This document shows positions 32,430 to 39,869 of a stretch of 39,869 nt of DNA, piece by piece. The stretch covers positions 1 to 39,869 of the forward strand of contig JAIBBV010000036.1 of the NCBI GenBank assembly GCA_019694465.1, read 5' to 3'. The first letter of the stretch is position 1, and every line of letters starts with the position of its first letter. The position numbers and the translations under genes are program-made. Source of the stretch: Oligoflexia bacterium. GTDB lineage: Bacteria; Bdellovibrionota_C; UBA2361; JAFLCA01. The notes below the pieces were generated by a model, which was not told the DNA's origin, searched no databases, and saw only the letters and a list, made by a program, of their open reading frames with translations.

Positions 32430-34373
32430 ATGGGGGTTCTGTTTAACGTGGCGAGATTATTGCGCATTTGCCTGTTTGTCGCCATCGCAGCCGTGGCGGT
32501 TATCCCAGTCCTTTCTGGGCCGCACGGGGTACTCCAGTTACCTTGGCTAAACGTTAACATCGTAGCCGGCCTTAACTTGCTGGGCTGGAGCTTAGCCCTA
32601 ACTTTTCTATTTGCGCGCGAGGATTTGAAGCAGAGCATGAATGCCTCTGCGCGTGCGATGGGAGTAGATACACGCTTTAAGTCGCTAGAGGCGCTACTGA
32701 CAAGTTTGATCAGGGAGGTTGACCGTAAGAACAGCTCGCTTTCAATTAATTTGATCGAAAAACGAATTACTTCCAAAGAGGAGCTATCCAAGACTCTCGA
32801 GCGAATAGTTGCACTGGCCTTCCGTCTATTAAACGCTGAGTCGGCTGAATTGGCTTTGTTCGATAAAGAGTCCGGTCTTTATCATTCTTCGTTTGTGCTT
32901 GGTAAACCATTCCGCTCCAGCGCACAGGCCATGCTATCAGGAGCTCTAGACGAAAGTGAGGCTAAACCAAGTCCTGATGTGATGATTCATCCGATCTCAT
33001 TTGCTGGCTCAATTTTGGGTAGTTTGCGAGTGGCCCTTAAGAAGGGAAACCTTCCAACTTCCGGCGATCAAGAAATAATGCGCCTATTGGCCTTGCAGAG
33101 CAGCTTGGCGCTTATAAATGCACAATATACCGGCGAGTTGGTGCGCATGCGCCGAGTATCCGAGGAGTCCGTGAAGGCCAAGACTGGCTTCTTAGCAAAT
33201 TTGAGTCATGAAATACGTGGTCCGCTTGGTATTATGCTTAATGCTGTCGAGTTGGTACTGGATGGTCTATGCGGGCCGGTAAGCACTGACCAGTTGGAAA
33301 CACTAAAAATGGTGCGCACCAATGGCCAGCACCTATTGGAACTAATTAACGACGTGCTCGACTACGCCAAGAGCGAGTCCGGCAAATTGGCGCCAAGTAA
33401 AGTTGAAATAGTACTTGGTGAATTTCTTCAGGATCTATGTGGCGTTGTGCGCACGCAGGCAGACGCTAAAAAACATAAGCTTACCTTACGCGGAAATGCA
33501 GAAGTTTTAGCGATTAGCTGCGATCGGCGCCATGCCCGCCAAATGCTGATTAATATGCTCACTAATGCTATTAAGTACACCCCTGATGGCGGCGCAATTG
33601 AAGTTTGGGCCGAGCGTATACCCGGTAATAAGATTCGTATTAGCGTCAAAGATAGTGGGGTAGGCATAGAGGAAAGTGAGCGTTCCAAGGTGTTCGCCCC
33701 ATTTGAGCGAGTAGAGCACTCCTATTCGATTAATCAAATGGGGACTGGTTTGGGAATGCCTCTAACACGACGCTTGGCGGAGATGAATGGCGGTATAATC
33801 GACTTTTCTTCAGTCCCGGGCCAGGGCTCGCATTTCTGGTTGATCTTCCCGTCGATCGAGTATAACCCGACAATGCGTGAGCAAACAGAGACATCACAGT
33901 CCGAGGCTCTCGGTAAGGGCGAATTGGTCATGATCGTACAACGCGCCGAGGATGAGCGCTCAATGCTAGTTAGATATTTAACACATGCAGGATTTCGTGT
34001 TTTGAGCGCTGAGTCGAAGTCGGAGGCGCTACAATGCGCAACTCAAAACCGCGTAAATTTGATCGTTGTCGATAACAACGTAGTTGATCGTTCTCCCGAA
34101 GATGTAATCGGAGCACTGCGTGCTGAAGCTGCGCTATCCCAAGTGCCCATCGTGTTGGTAAGCAGCAGAGCCTTTGTTTTCGACATTGAGAAGTATCTAA
34201 AGTTGGGAGTAGACCGCTGTCTTAGCAAACCAATCGAACTACGAGAAGTAGGGCGCATTTGCCGCGATCTATTGGATAACCCCGGCGCATTCCGTCAAAA
34301 GAGCGACGAGAGTAAAAGCAAAGACGGGCGTCCACGATCGAAGGCATTTTTGGTCGACGACGTTATGCATTAG
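32430..34373 (+). CDS. Hybrid sensor histidine kinase with C-terminal receiver
   Basis: 647 residues. Two N-terminal membrane helices (about 9-28 and 43-61), a coiled linker, then a GAF-like region (about 110-225). The HisKA domain carries His260 in 'NLSHEIRGPLG', with Gly replacing the usual Thr after Arg. The ATPase domain has 'NMLTNAIKYTPDGG', 'DSGVGIEESE' and 'GTGLGMPLTRRL'. A receiver domain (about 505-620) holds a presumed phospho-acceptor Asp in 'LIVVDNNVVD' and a Lys in 'CLSKPIEL'. No cognate response regulator is adjacent, so output presumably goes through a phosphotransfer protein elsewhere. The signal is unknown. Confidence 0.92.
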   Translation: MGVLFNVARLLRICLFVAIAAVAVIPVLSGPHGVLQLPWLNVNIVAGLNLLGWSLALTFLFAREDLKQSMNASARAMGVDTRFKSLEALLTSLIREVDRKNSSLSINLIEKRITSKEELSKTLERIVALAFRLLNAESAELALFDKESGLYHSSFVLGKPFRSSAQAMLSGALDESEAKPSPDVMIHPISFAGSILGSLRVALKKGNLPTSGDQEIMRLLALQSSLALINAQYTGELVRMRRVSEESVKAKTGFLANLSHEIRGPLGIMLNAVELVLDGLCGPVSTDQLETLKMVRTNGQHLLELINDVLDYAKSESGKLAPSKVEIVLGEFLQDLCGVVRTQADAKKHKLTLRGNAEVLAISCDRRHARQMLINMLTNAIKYTPDGGAIEVWAERIPGNKIRISVKDSGVGIEESERSKVFAPFERVEHSYSINQMGTGLGMPLTRRLAEMNGGIIDFSSVPGQGSHFWLIFPSIEYNPTMREQTETSQSEALGKGELVMIVQRAEDERSMLVRYLTHAGFRVLSAESKSEALQCATQNRVNLIVVDNNVVDRSPEDVIGALRAEAALSQVPIVLVSSRAFVFDIEKYLKLGVDRCLSKPIELREVGRICRDLLDNPGAFRQKSDESKSKDGRPRSKAFLVDDVMH

Positions 34374-34410
34374 GCGTAAATGCAGCTTTGGTTGCATCGC
34401 TTCTGGTAGT

Positions 34411-34462
34411 ACGAAACGGTCCTCGCCTTAAACATTTGCGAGCGCTTCGAGGACAGTTTCGT
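34411..34462. terminator. Long hairpin between convergent genes
   Basis: ACGAAACGGTCCTCG (34411-34425) pairs with CGAGGACAGTTTCGT (34448-34462), 14 of 15 positions, with a 22-base loop. It lies between the kinase (ends 34373) and the minus-strand gene ending at 34472, so it can terminate both directions. Confidence 0.5.
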
Positions 34463-34471
34463 TGCGGGCCT

Positions 34472-34711
34472 TTAGGCCACTATATCTACATTCTGCGGCG
34501 GAGTTTCTGATTTAGGCTGGCCAGGCAATTTACCTTTGTCAGCCTCTTGCTGCAAATCATCGGTATTATCTTTGGCACTGTGTTCTTTGCGACCCTTGTC
34601 TTCTTCTAGGGTTACTGCATCCTTGAGGAGCGTCTTTTTATGGTCGCGCTCTATACGCTGCGCTTCGCGCTCGGCGTAGGGTGACACGATGCGAATCCTT
34701 TCTACGTTCAT
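34472..34711 (-). CDS. Small charged hypothetical protein
   Basis: 79 residues, very rich in Lys, Glu, Asp and Gln and predicted mainly helical or disordered (YAEREAQRIERDHKKTLLKD). It ends 'PPQNVDIVA'. No membrane segment or known domain. The ATG has an excellent ribosome-binding site on the minus strand (AAGGAGGG, six bases upstream), which makes it a real gene. It converges on the hybrid kinase. A similar C-terminal pentapeptide (MDVVA) ends the small protein at 25259. Small proteins with such ends occur next to motility genes in Proteobacteria, but that link is only suggestive. Confidence 0.7.
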   Translation of the reverse strand: MNVERIRIVSPYAEREAQRIERDHKKTLLKDAVTLEEDKGRKEHSAKDNTDDLQQEADKGKLPGQPKSETPPQNVDIVA

Positions 34712-35070
34712 AAGCCCTCCTTGGCTTAATGTGGTGCGTTTGGCACCAAGTCACTGCGAATTTTTCCTAGTTATAGTATCGGGATATTTGCTGGCTGCCT
34801 TAAGGGCAAAAATACGCGGTTTTACAGGCAAATATAGAGGAAAATAGCGCATGCCCGTTGTGGGTTGGGCGCATCTTAATTTTGAGTACGTGATGCTGTG
34901 TTAAATGCTTGTTGCTGACCGGTCTTGCACCTCAGCCTCTACCAAGTTTTTTTTTGATTGAATTGAGGCGCCAGTGCTTTGTCGAGCCCTAAGCGGCACA
35001 AAAGAGGAAGGCCCCGCATTTTGTCGCGCGCTCTAAAGAACTTAGTTTAATTAACCGACTGTTTTACTTA
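34712..35070. other. 359-base gap without genes; T9 run and hairpin-like arms
   Basis: Between two divergent small genes. It holds imperfect inverted repeats around 34847-34874 (GCGC/GCGC, CCC/GGG) and a run of nine T at 34947-34955 preceded by a weak CTTG/CAAG stem. This could be the 3' end of a small RNA. No open frame of interest and no confident promoter. Confidence 0.3.
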
Positions 35071-35346
35071 ATGAGCACCAAAGAAAACGGCCATGATGTT
35101 GCGATAGATGTCGCTTTTGACGATATAGTTCCGTACGATCCGGCACTGCCTGAAAGAAATCTTTTGCGGGCGGTATTGTTGAATGCGTTGTCGGACTTGC
35201 GTAAGCCTGGCGAGCCGCATCGTGAGGCTGCAATGTTTTTCCTCAATACAGATGAGGACTATCTATTTTCATTCCAATCAATCTGCAATCATTTGGATAT
35301 CGATCCATCAAGGGTTTTGATTGTTGCTCGTCGCCACATGAAGTAA
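35071..35346 (+). CDS. Small hypothetical protein
   Basis: 91 residues, acidic N-terminus, then a compact part with 'AMFFLNTDEDYLFSFQSI' and 'CNHLDIDPSRVLIVARR'. That pattern (a 'W/F-x-x-x-D-E-D-x-x-F-S-F-x-x-x-C-x-x-L-x-x-D-P' block) resembles a small helix-rich family I have seen as hypothetical proteins in deltaproteobacterial genomes; I cannot name it. No ribosome-binding site is evident. It is followed by a UUCG-type hairpin and the carboxylesterase gene. Confidence 0.6.
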   Translation: MSTKENGHDVAIDVAFDDIVPYDPALPERNLLRAVLLNALSDLRKPGEPHREAAMFFLNTDEDYLFSFQSICNHLDIDPSRVLIVARRHMK

Positions 35347-35403
35347 TTAGATCGCATAACAAAAATTGTCTAATCAGACTCAAAGAGCTCTCAATGTCAT
35401 CTA

Positions 35404-35423
35404 GAGGGGCGCTTCGGCCCTTT
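35404..35423 (+). terminator. Hairpin terminator after the 91-residue gene
   Basis: A G/C-rich stem GAGGGGC with loop GCTTC and right arm GGCCCTTTC, about 60 bases past the stop at 35346. The stem is strong but the following T-run is short. Confidence 0.45.
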
Positions 35424-35517
35424 CTGAGTGCCTCACATGTCAAGCGATAGCGTAGGTAGTAACTCGCTATGCATCGATCTGTTGCAATCAATTTGTACTC
35501 ATGTGAGGCTTTCTACT

Positions 35518-36165
35518 ATGATTCAGGTAGCATCACAGCAAGCTGTTCAGGCCCTAGGCCTCGAGCACAAACTTAGCCTTTGTAGCGACCCTTCCGCGCC
35601 CCTAATTGTATTGGTGCATGGGAGAGCTGGCACCTATGATGTGATGTGGACATTCCGTCGCTGCTTGCCTGAACAGGCTACGATTGTAGCACCTCAAGCG
35701 CATCTTTTTGATGAGTTCGGAGGCTATAGCTGGTGGAATGTAGAAAGTCCTGGAAGCCCTATGGAGAAGGCCGCAGAAGCGGTTGGGCGCTTAGATCAAT
35801 TCATATTAAAATTTTCTGATTATTATAAGTTGCAGCCGCGAAAGATTCTGGCGCTTGGATTTTCTCAGGGGGCGGGGCTACTCTCAGTGCTTTTACAGCA
35901 AAGTCGGCAAAGATTCTGTGGCGTGGGACTTTTGGCTGGTTTTGTATTGCCAACGGAGCTTGGAGGGCAGGGGGAGCTCCCGCCTGTTTTTATCGCGCAT
36001 GGCTTGGCTGATGATATATTACCAATTTCAAAGGCGCGCCAAGGTGCTCAGCATCTCCAAGGCTTAGGTTTCCCAGTCAGCATGGTGGAAGACGACGTTG
36101 GGCATAAGGTTGGTACGGCAGGCATGCGCGCGCTCAAGGAGTGGGTTCAGAAGCTCCTATCTTAA
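35518..36165 (+). CDS. Phospholipase/carboxylesterase-family hydrolase
   Basis: 215 residues from ATG 35518 (the frame is open to 35428, but the earlier residues are unlike the family). The core strand 'PLIVLVHGRAGTYDVM' gives the oxyanion loop. The nucleophile elbow 'LGFSQGAGL' carries Ser, the acid is in 'HGLADDILP' and the His in 'DVGHKVG'. This is the carboxylesterase/thioesterase fold of the YpfH/EstB type. Substrate unknown, cytoplasmic. A G/C hairpin (36220-36241) follows the stop. Confidence 0.85.
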   Translation: MIQVASQQAVQALGLEHKLSLCSDPSAPLIVLVHGRAGTYDVMWTFRRCLPEQATIVAPQAHLFDEFGGYSWWNVESPGSPMEKAAEAVGRLDQFILKFSDYYKLQPRKILALGFSQGAGLLSVLLQQSRQRFCGVGLLAGFVLPTELGGQGELPPVFIAHGLADDILPISKARQGAQHLQGLGFPVSMVEDDVGHKVGTAGMRALKEWVQKLLS

Positions 36166-36505
36166 GAACAGTCAGGTGTTTACGGGAATATCATATGCCT
36201 GGACACTACGGACATCGTGCCACCGACCCCTCAGGGGGTGGGTTTGTAGATCAAATCCGGGCTGACCAGAAAAGCTGAAGTATAAAGGAAAAATCAGCGT
36301 CCAGGCCGGCTGGAATCGCGACAATTGTAGCCCCCGCTGAACGCCTACCAGTTTGCAGGCCCTAAATGTTCAAGATGAGCAGTTTCAAGTGGTTAGCTCG
36401 TTGCGCCCCTGGTAATTCAGCTAAATAGCCACCAAGTCTACACTTTCCTAATAGCCTTCCGACATTCAAGCCAGTAGCGCTGTGTCTTAACGGATTTGCC
36501 CAACT
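36166..36505. other. 340-base gap: hairpin then no recognisable gene
   Basis: After the hydrolase a hairpin at 36220-36241 (CCACC/GGTGG with inner CCC/GGG) followed by GTTTG may end transcription. The remaining roughly 260 bases before the flagellin-like gene show no open frame, no RNA family and no good promoter. I looked for a sigma28 pattern (TAAA-N15-GCCGATAA) and a sigma54 pattern and found neither. Confidence 0.4.
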
Positions 36506-38509
36506 ATGGCAGGGATTGGCCTCACTGGCGTATTAACCGCTGATTTTCTCGATCGCTTCACGCGAGTGGGGACCAAGTCTTCTCTAGCGCCACGCACGGC
36601 CGGCGCAAGCTCTGAACAAGATTCACTAGCTGCTGGCCTTCGTATCGGAGCGCGTACATTTTCTACCGCGATTGATGGATTAAGCACTGCCGCTTCATTT
36701 GTAAATCTCTCAGAGCAAAGTCTAGAGCAGTTGAGAGATGTTACCAGTCAGCTTATCGATGTAACAAAGCAGGCAACATTAATTTCTACCAATTCAAGCG
36801 CACGTGAAAGTCTAGACATTCGCTTTCACAAGTTATCATCTGAATTTAGAAATATAGTAAAAAATGCCACCACAGGTGACAACGAATTCTTGAGCAAATC
36901 TGGGCTCGAAGAAGTTTTTCGCAGTGTTGGCTTAGATAGCAAAACCTCTTCTTCGATCGCCAATGTGTTTAGTCAATTTATCACTCCCAATACCGATGAT
37001 GCCCTGGCGAGTGAGTATGTTGCCGGCGGGCAAGAGCGAATCCCCGTTGGCGCATTTCATACACATAGCGCTGATTCGAGCACTAAGTTTACTAAAATTA
37101 CAAACTCGGGGATTTCCAACGGCCAGATTACGACCGTAAATAATGTATTTTCTGATACAGATAATATTTTAAATCAGAACCCCGGTGTGCGTTCTCTATT
37201 CACAACTAACACCGTTGGAAGTACTACAGGGATAGCCGCAGGAAGCCTCAGTGCTAATATTACTTTAATCGCTGTGAATGAGACCAATGGCTATAGCGTG
37301 ATTCGCTCAACCGATGATCTGGTAGGGCATAATGCAGCCGGGGCTCCAAACCTATTCTTAGTTGACCCGAATGGGGTCGTGCTTCAGCAGATTACTGCAA
37401 ACACAGATGCTTCATTTACGTTTAACTATGCATCGCTTACCCAGGATAATTCACAGGTAGCCTACATTCAGCATGATAGTGGGGGCGGAACTAACGATGA
37501 AGCCAGATTGGTAGTACTTGGCTCAGTGGATCAGGATCCCGCAACTTATACTACCACAGACCTATACAGTACTAGTGATTTAAGTAATATCGCGATTAAT
37601 AACGCTGGCACCTATGTTGCAATGATAGATGCATCAAGTGGGCGCCGTGGTGTCCTAATTCAGACTGGAACGCTTGACATAGACGGCACCTTCACTGGAT
37701 ATAGCTCGGGAGTAAACGTCTCAGCGCTCGGATTTTATGGCGAGCACGATGTGGCGTTGGTCGGTTCGGATGGAGTGTATTCGTATGCTGGCGATACACA
37801 GGATTTCAACCAAATCGCATCCGCCAATGTCGGGGCTTTTGCCACACTTGAGGCAGTGGGCGGGCACGGCACGGTGGTCTATGAAGACACAGATGCGTTA
37901 ACTATTAACTCAGCTAATGGCATAGCTGCGAGTTTCGAGTCTTTCAGTACAGTATTCTCATATACCGCAAGTGACAGCGTTAGCAGATTGTCTCTGGCGT
38001 TCAACGTAGATGGAGTAAATGTTGATTACGGAATTCAGGGCTCGCTTGTAAGTAAGACTGGGAGCGCAGCTTCACAGCTTTATCGAATTGAAAACAATCC
38101 CCTTTACACTACAGGCAGGAAGTTGAAGCGCTCTTCGCCTGATGAATATGACCCAATCACTGGCGAGCAGCAGGATTCAATTTTTGCTGACTCGCGTTCA
38201 ATCGACACCCGTGCTGAAGCCTATAGAACACTAAAAGATCTAAAGGCCCTAAAGGGCCAGATTGATAAGAATCTCTCAGCCCTTTCCGAGGCGCGCGATT
38301 TGATCGCGGACAATATCAAGCTACTAAAAGCAACGGGTAAGGCCTTTGCAGAGGAATCTGGACGTATAAGTGAAGAATCAGACGCGGAAGACTTGGCCAA
38401 CAAGTTAAGGGAGCGTATTCGTGGTTCCACCAGCGCTGCAGTTTTGGCCCAAGCTGGTAACTTAAACTCAGTTACAGTAGCAGCTTTGACGGCCCTGGTT
38501 TCAAGGTAG
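36506..38509 (+). CDS. Flagellin-like protein with central beta-propeller-like region
   Basis: 667 residues. The N-terminal about 160 residues match flagellin D0/D1 helices: 'AAGLRIGARTFSTAIDGL', then 'LEQLRDVTSQLIDVTKQATL' and 'NSSARESLDIRFHKLSSEF'. The C-terminal about 120 residues match the flagellin C-terminal helix, ending 'SAAVLAQAGNLNSVTVAAL' like the usual 'AVLAQANQ...'. The middle (about 190-530) is beta-rich with TolB-type repeats such as 'NLFLVDPNGVVLQQITANTD' followed by 'QDNSQVAYIQHDSGG', recurring as 'NNAGTYVAMIDASSG'. It is a flagellin scaffold with a propeller-like insert where the variable D2/D3 domain sits. No signal peptide, as expected for flagellins. No flagellar gene is nearby. 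Confidence 0.8.
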   Translation: MAGIGLTGVLTADFLDRFTRVGTKSSLAPRTAGASSEQDSLAAGLRIGARTFSTAIDGLSTAASFVNLSEQSLEQLRDVTSQLIDVTKQATLISTNSSARESLDIRFHKLSSEFRNIVKNATTGDNEFLSKSGLEEVFRSVGLDSKTSSSIANVFSQFITPNTDDALASEYVAGGQERIPVGAFHTHSADSSTKFTKITNSGISNGQITTVNNVFSDTDNILNQNPGVRSLFTTNTVGSTTGIAAGSLSANITLIAVNETNGYSVIRSTDDLVGHNAAGAPNLFLVDPNGVVLQQITANTDASFTFNYASLTQDNSQVAYIQHDSGGGTNDEARLVVLGSVDQDPATYTTTDLYSTSDLSNIAINNAGTYVAMIDASSGRRGVLIQTGTLDIDGTFTGYSSGVNVSALGFYGEHDVALVGSDGVYSYAGDTQDFNQIASANVGAFATLEAVGGHGTVVYEDTDALTINSANGIAASFESFSTVFSYTASDSVSRLSLAFNVDGVNVDYGIQGSLVSKTGSAASQLYRIENNPLYTTGRKLKRSSPDEYDPITGEQQDSIFADSRSIDTRAEAYRTLKDLKALKGQIDKNLSALSEARDLIADNIKLLKATGKAFAEESGRISEESDAEDLANKLRERIRGSTSAAVLAQAGNLNSVTVAALTALVSR

Positions 38510-38661
38510 TGAGATTTATAAATTTCCAGGTCGCTTGTGCAGCATGGGCTGGCCTCATGAAAATATCCATATAATCCGAGTCCTATAGAGGGGCACCCGA
38601 GCTTGCCTTTATTCGCCTGACTGGCTAAGCTGCTGTAGTTAATCATATTTTTCAGTGATTT

Positions 38662-39869
38662 ATGCACTCGCTTGAGGAAATTTTCGCGTCGTTTGGCCAG
38701 AATTCAGGCTATGCCCGGGAACTGTACCAGAATTATCTAACTGACCCTGGCTCAGTCCCAGCAGATTGGGCAGAGTTTTTTAGTGGCCTGGAGGTTGAGC
38801 TGCCAGAATCGGTGGTCCCATATTCTGGGAATGGCCACAGCATTCAGCTAGTAGCTTCAGCCGATCTTGGGCTTGCACAGCGCGTAGCCCTTTTAGTTGA
38901 GAGCTACCGCAGCGAGGGCCACCTGCACGCGCAAATTAACCCACTCAGCAAGGGAACTAACAACCCTACCGCTTCAGCAAGTTTTGTTGAGTTTTCTGGT
39001 TCAGAGCTAGAGCAGGACTTGCCATGGTCTGGCTTTGGAGTCGGGAGACGCGGCAAAGTGCGAGACTTAGTCCTCGCGTTGCAATCAGTTTATTGCGGGA
39101 GTGTAGGCTATGAGTTCACTCATCTGCTGAACGCGCAAGAAAAAGAATGGCTTCGCAGTCGCATAGAGACTGGGCGTGGCACCAACTATTTTGAGCTTTC
39201 TCGCAAAAAGCGCTTATTGAAGATGCTTGTCGAGGCTGAAGGTCTTGAATCTGAGCTACATAAGACCTACGTGGGCGCGAAACGATTTTCGATCCAGGGC
39301 GGCGAAACATTATTGCCAGTCCTTGATTGCGTCATTGAGCGTGGAGCCGCCGCTGGTCTGAAGCATGTTGTGATTGGTATGGCGCATCGTGGTCGCTTAA
39401 ACGTGCTGACGCACATTGCAGGCAAACCATACGAAATTCTCTTCGCTGAATTTGAGGATGAGAGTTTGGCGGCTGTAGTTGGGGCCGGTGATGTTAAGTA
39501 TCACTTGGGCTACTCAAGTGCTTATAGAACTGCCTCCGGTTCCAGTGTGCAGGTAGAGTTGACACCAAATCCATCTCATTTGGAGTTCGTAAACCCAGTA
39601 GTTGAAGGAGTAGTTCGCGCGAGACAGGATTTGGAGTTCGGATCACAGCGTGCGAGCGTCATGCCGATACTAATCCATGGAGATGCTGCTTTTATCGGTC
39701 AGGGCATCTCTTGGGAGACTTTGAATTTTGCCGGCGTGGATGGGTTTGACACAGGTGGTACAGTCCATATCGTTGTTAACAACCAGGTTGGATTCACCGC
39801 CTCTCCACGTGAGAGTCGAACTTCGATTTACTGTACTGATATGGCTAAAGCCATTCAGGCTCCGGTGTT
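38662..39869 (+). CDS. sucA: 2-oxoglutarate dehydrogenase E1, N-terminal part (runs off window)
   Basis: The first 402 codons of a gene continuing past the window. A start at ATG 38662 is fixed by an in-frame TGA two codons upstream. The peptide opens 'MHSLEEIFASFGQNSGYA', with the family pattern 'L-Y-x-x-Y-L-x-D-P-x-S-V' (LYQNYLTDPGSVPADW). It continues through 'YVGAKRFSIQGGETLLPVLD', 'IGMAHRGRLNVL' and 'GDVKYHLGYSS' to 'LIHGDAAFIGQGISWE' and 'VVNNQVGFTA'. These are the thiamine-pyrophosphate-binding E1 blocks of the Krebs cycle enzyme. No clear ribosome-binding site. A perfect TATAAT lies at 38570-38575 but with a poor -35. Confidence 0.96.
   Translation, partial: MHSLEEIFASFGQNSGYARELYQNYLTDPGSVPADWAEFFSGLEVELPESVVPYSGNGHSIQLVASADLGLAQRVALLVESYRSEGHLHAQINPLSKGTNNPTASASFVEFSGSELEQDLPWSGFGVGRRGKVRDLVLALQSVYCGSVGYEFTHLLNAQEKEWLRSRIETGRGTNYFELSRKKRLLKMLVEAEGLESELHKTYVGAKRFSIQGGETLLPVLDCVIERGAAAGLKHVVIGMAHRGRLNVLTHIAGKPYEILFAEFEDESLAAVVGAGDVKYHLGYSSAYRTASGSSVQVELTPNPSHLEFVNPVVEGVVRARQDLEFGSQRASVMPILIHGDAAFIGQGISWETLNFAGVDGFDTGGTVHIVVNNQVGFTASPRESRTSIYCTDMAKAIQAPV

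Noticed and set aside
36166..36505. Sigma28 or sigma54 promoter for the flagellin-like gene
   Set aside because: No TAAA-N15-GCCGATAA-like or TGGCAC-N5-TTGC-like pattern with acceptable matches was seen.
1..39869. tRNA, rRNA, CRISPR arrays, insertion sequences, prophage genes
   Set aside because: No TTCGAAT-type tRNA arms in a cloverleaf context, no regular repeat-spacer arrays, and no transposase or integrase frames were recognised.

Overview
The window reads as chromosomal DNA of a Gram-negative bacterium of roughly balanced GC content. The MoxR/Bat operon, a cdaA-cdaR-glmM cluster, an HDOD response regulator and a hybrid sensor kinase together fit the former Deltaproteobacteria and related lineages (for example Bdellovibrionota, Myxococcota or SAR324-like groups). 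That placement is an inference from gene content; no rRNA or other marker settles it. I saw no tRNA, rRNA, CRISPR array, transposase or integrase.

Layout. 1-5.6 kb (minus strand): a compact operon moxR - DUF58 - DUF4381 - batA - batB/batC fusion - batD (cut by the window edge). 5.8-8.8 kb (plus): a DoxX membrane protein, three tandem small heat-shock genes behind a heat-shock-type promoter, and a short tilS. 9.2-14.4 kb: ftsH, then the c-di-AMP/cell-wall cluster cdaA-cdaR-glmM. 14.7-19.4 kb: NAD(P)HX repair (nnr), tsaE, an SGNH hydrolase and lysC. 19.5-20.9 kb: a conspicuously GC-rich island carrying one lipoprotein gene, apparently inserted into an older minus-strand gene. 21.1-25.6 kb: a REC-HDOD gene broken by an amber codon, an esterase, a ComEA-like protein, an Atg22-like MFS transporter and a small hypothetical gene. 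25.7-30.5 kb: cysteine desulfurase - mnmA - rnc - der. 30.7-36.2 kb: guaA, a hybrid histidine kinase, two small hypothetical genes and a carboxylesterase. 36.5-38.5 kb: a flagellin-like protein whose centre looks like a beta-propeller. 38.7 kb to the end: the start of sucA.

Functional themes. RNA metabolism and translation dominate the middle (tilS, tsaE, mnmA with its sulfur donor, rnc, der). Envelope quality control and homeostasis are served by FtsH, the sHsp trio, the Bat/MoxR system and CdaA/CdaR/GlmM. Several genes start 7 nt after a good -10 hexamer, which suggests leaderless transcripts.

Most unusual: (1) the flagellin-like/beta-propeller chimera, far from any flagellar gene in view; (2) a structured dispersed repeat present twice (8.9 kb and 25.0 kb); (3) the GC-rich lipoprotein island that seems to split a gene; (4) an isolated in-frame TAG in an otherwise intact REC-HDOD regulator; (5) the leaderless promoter geometry.
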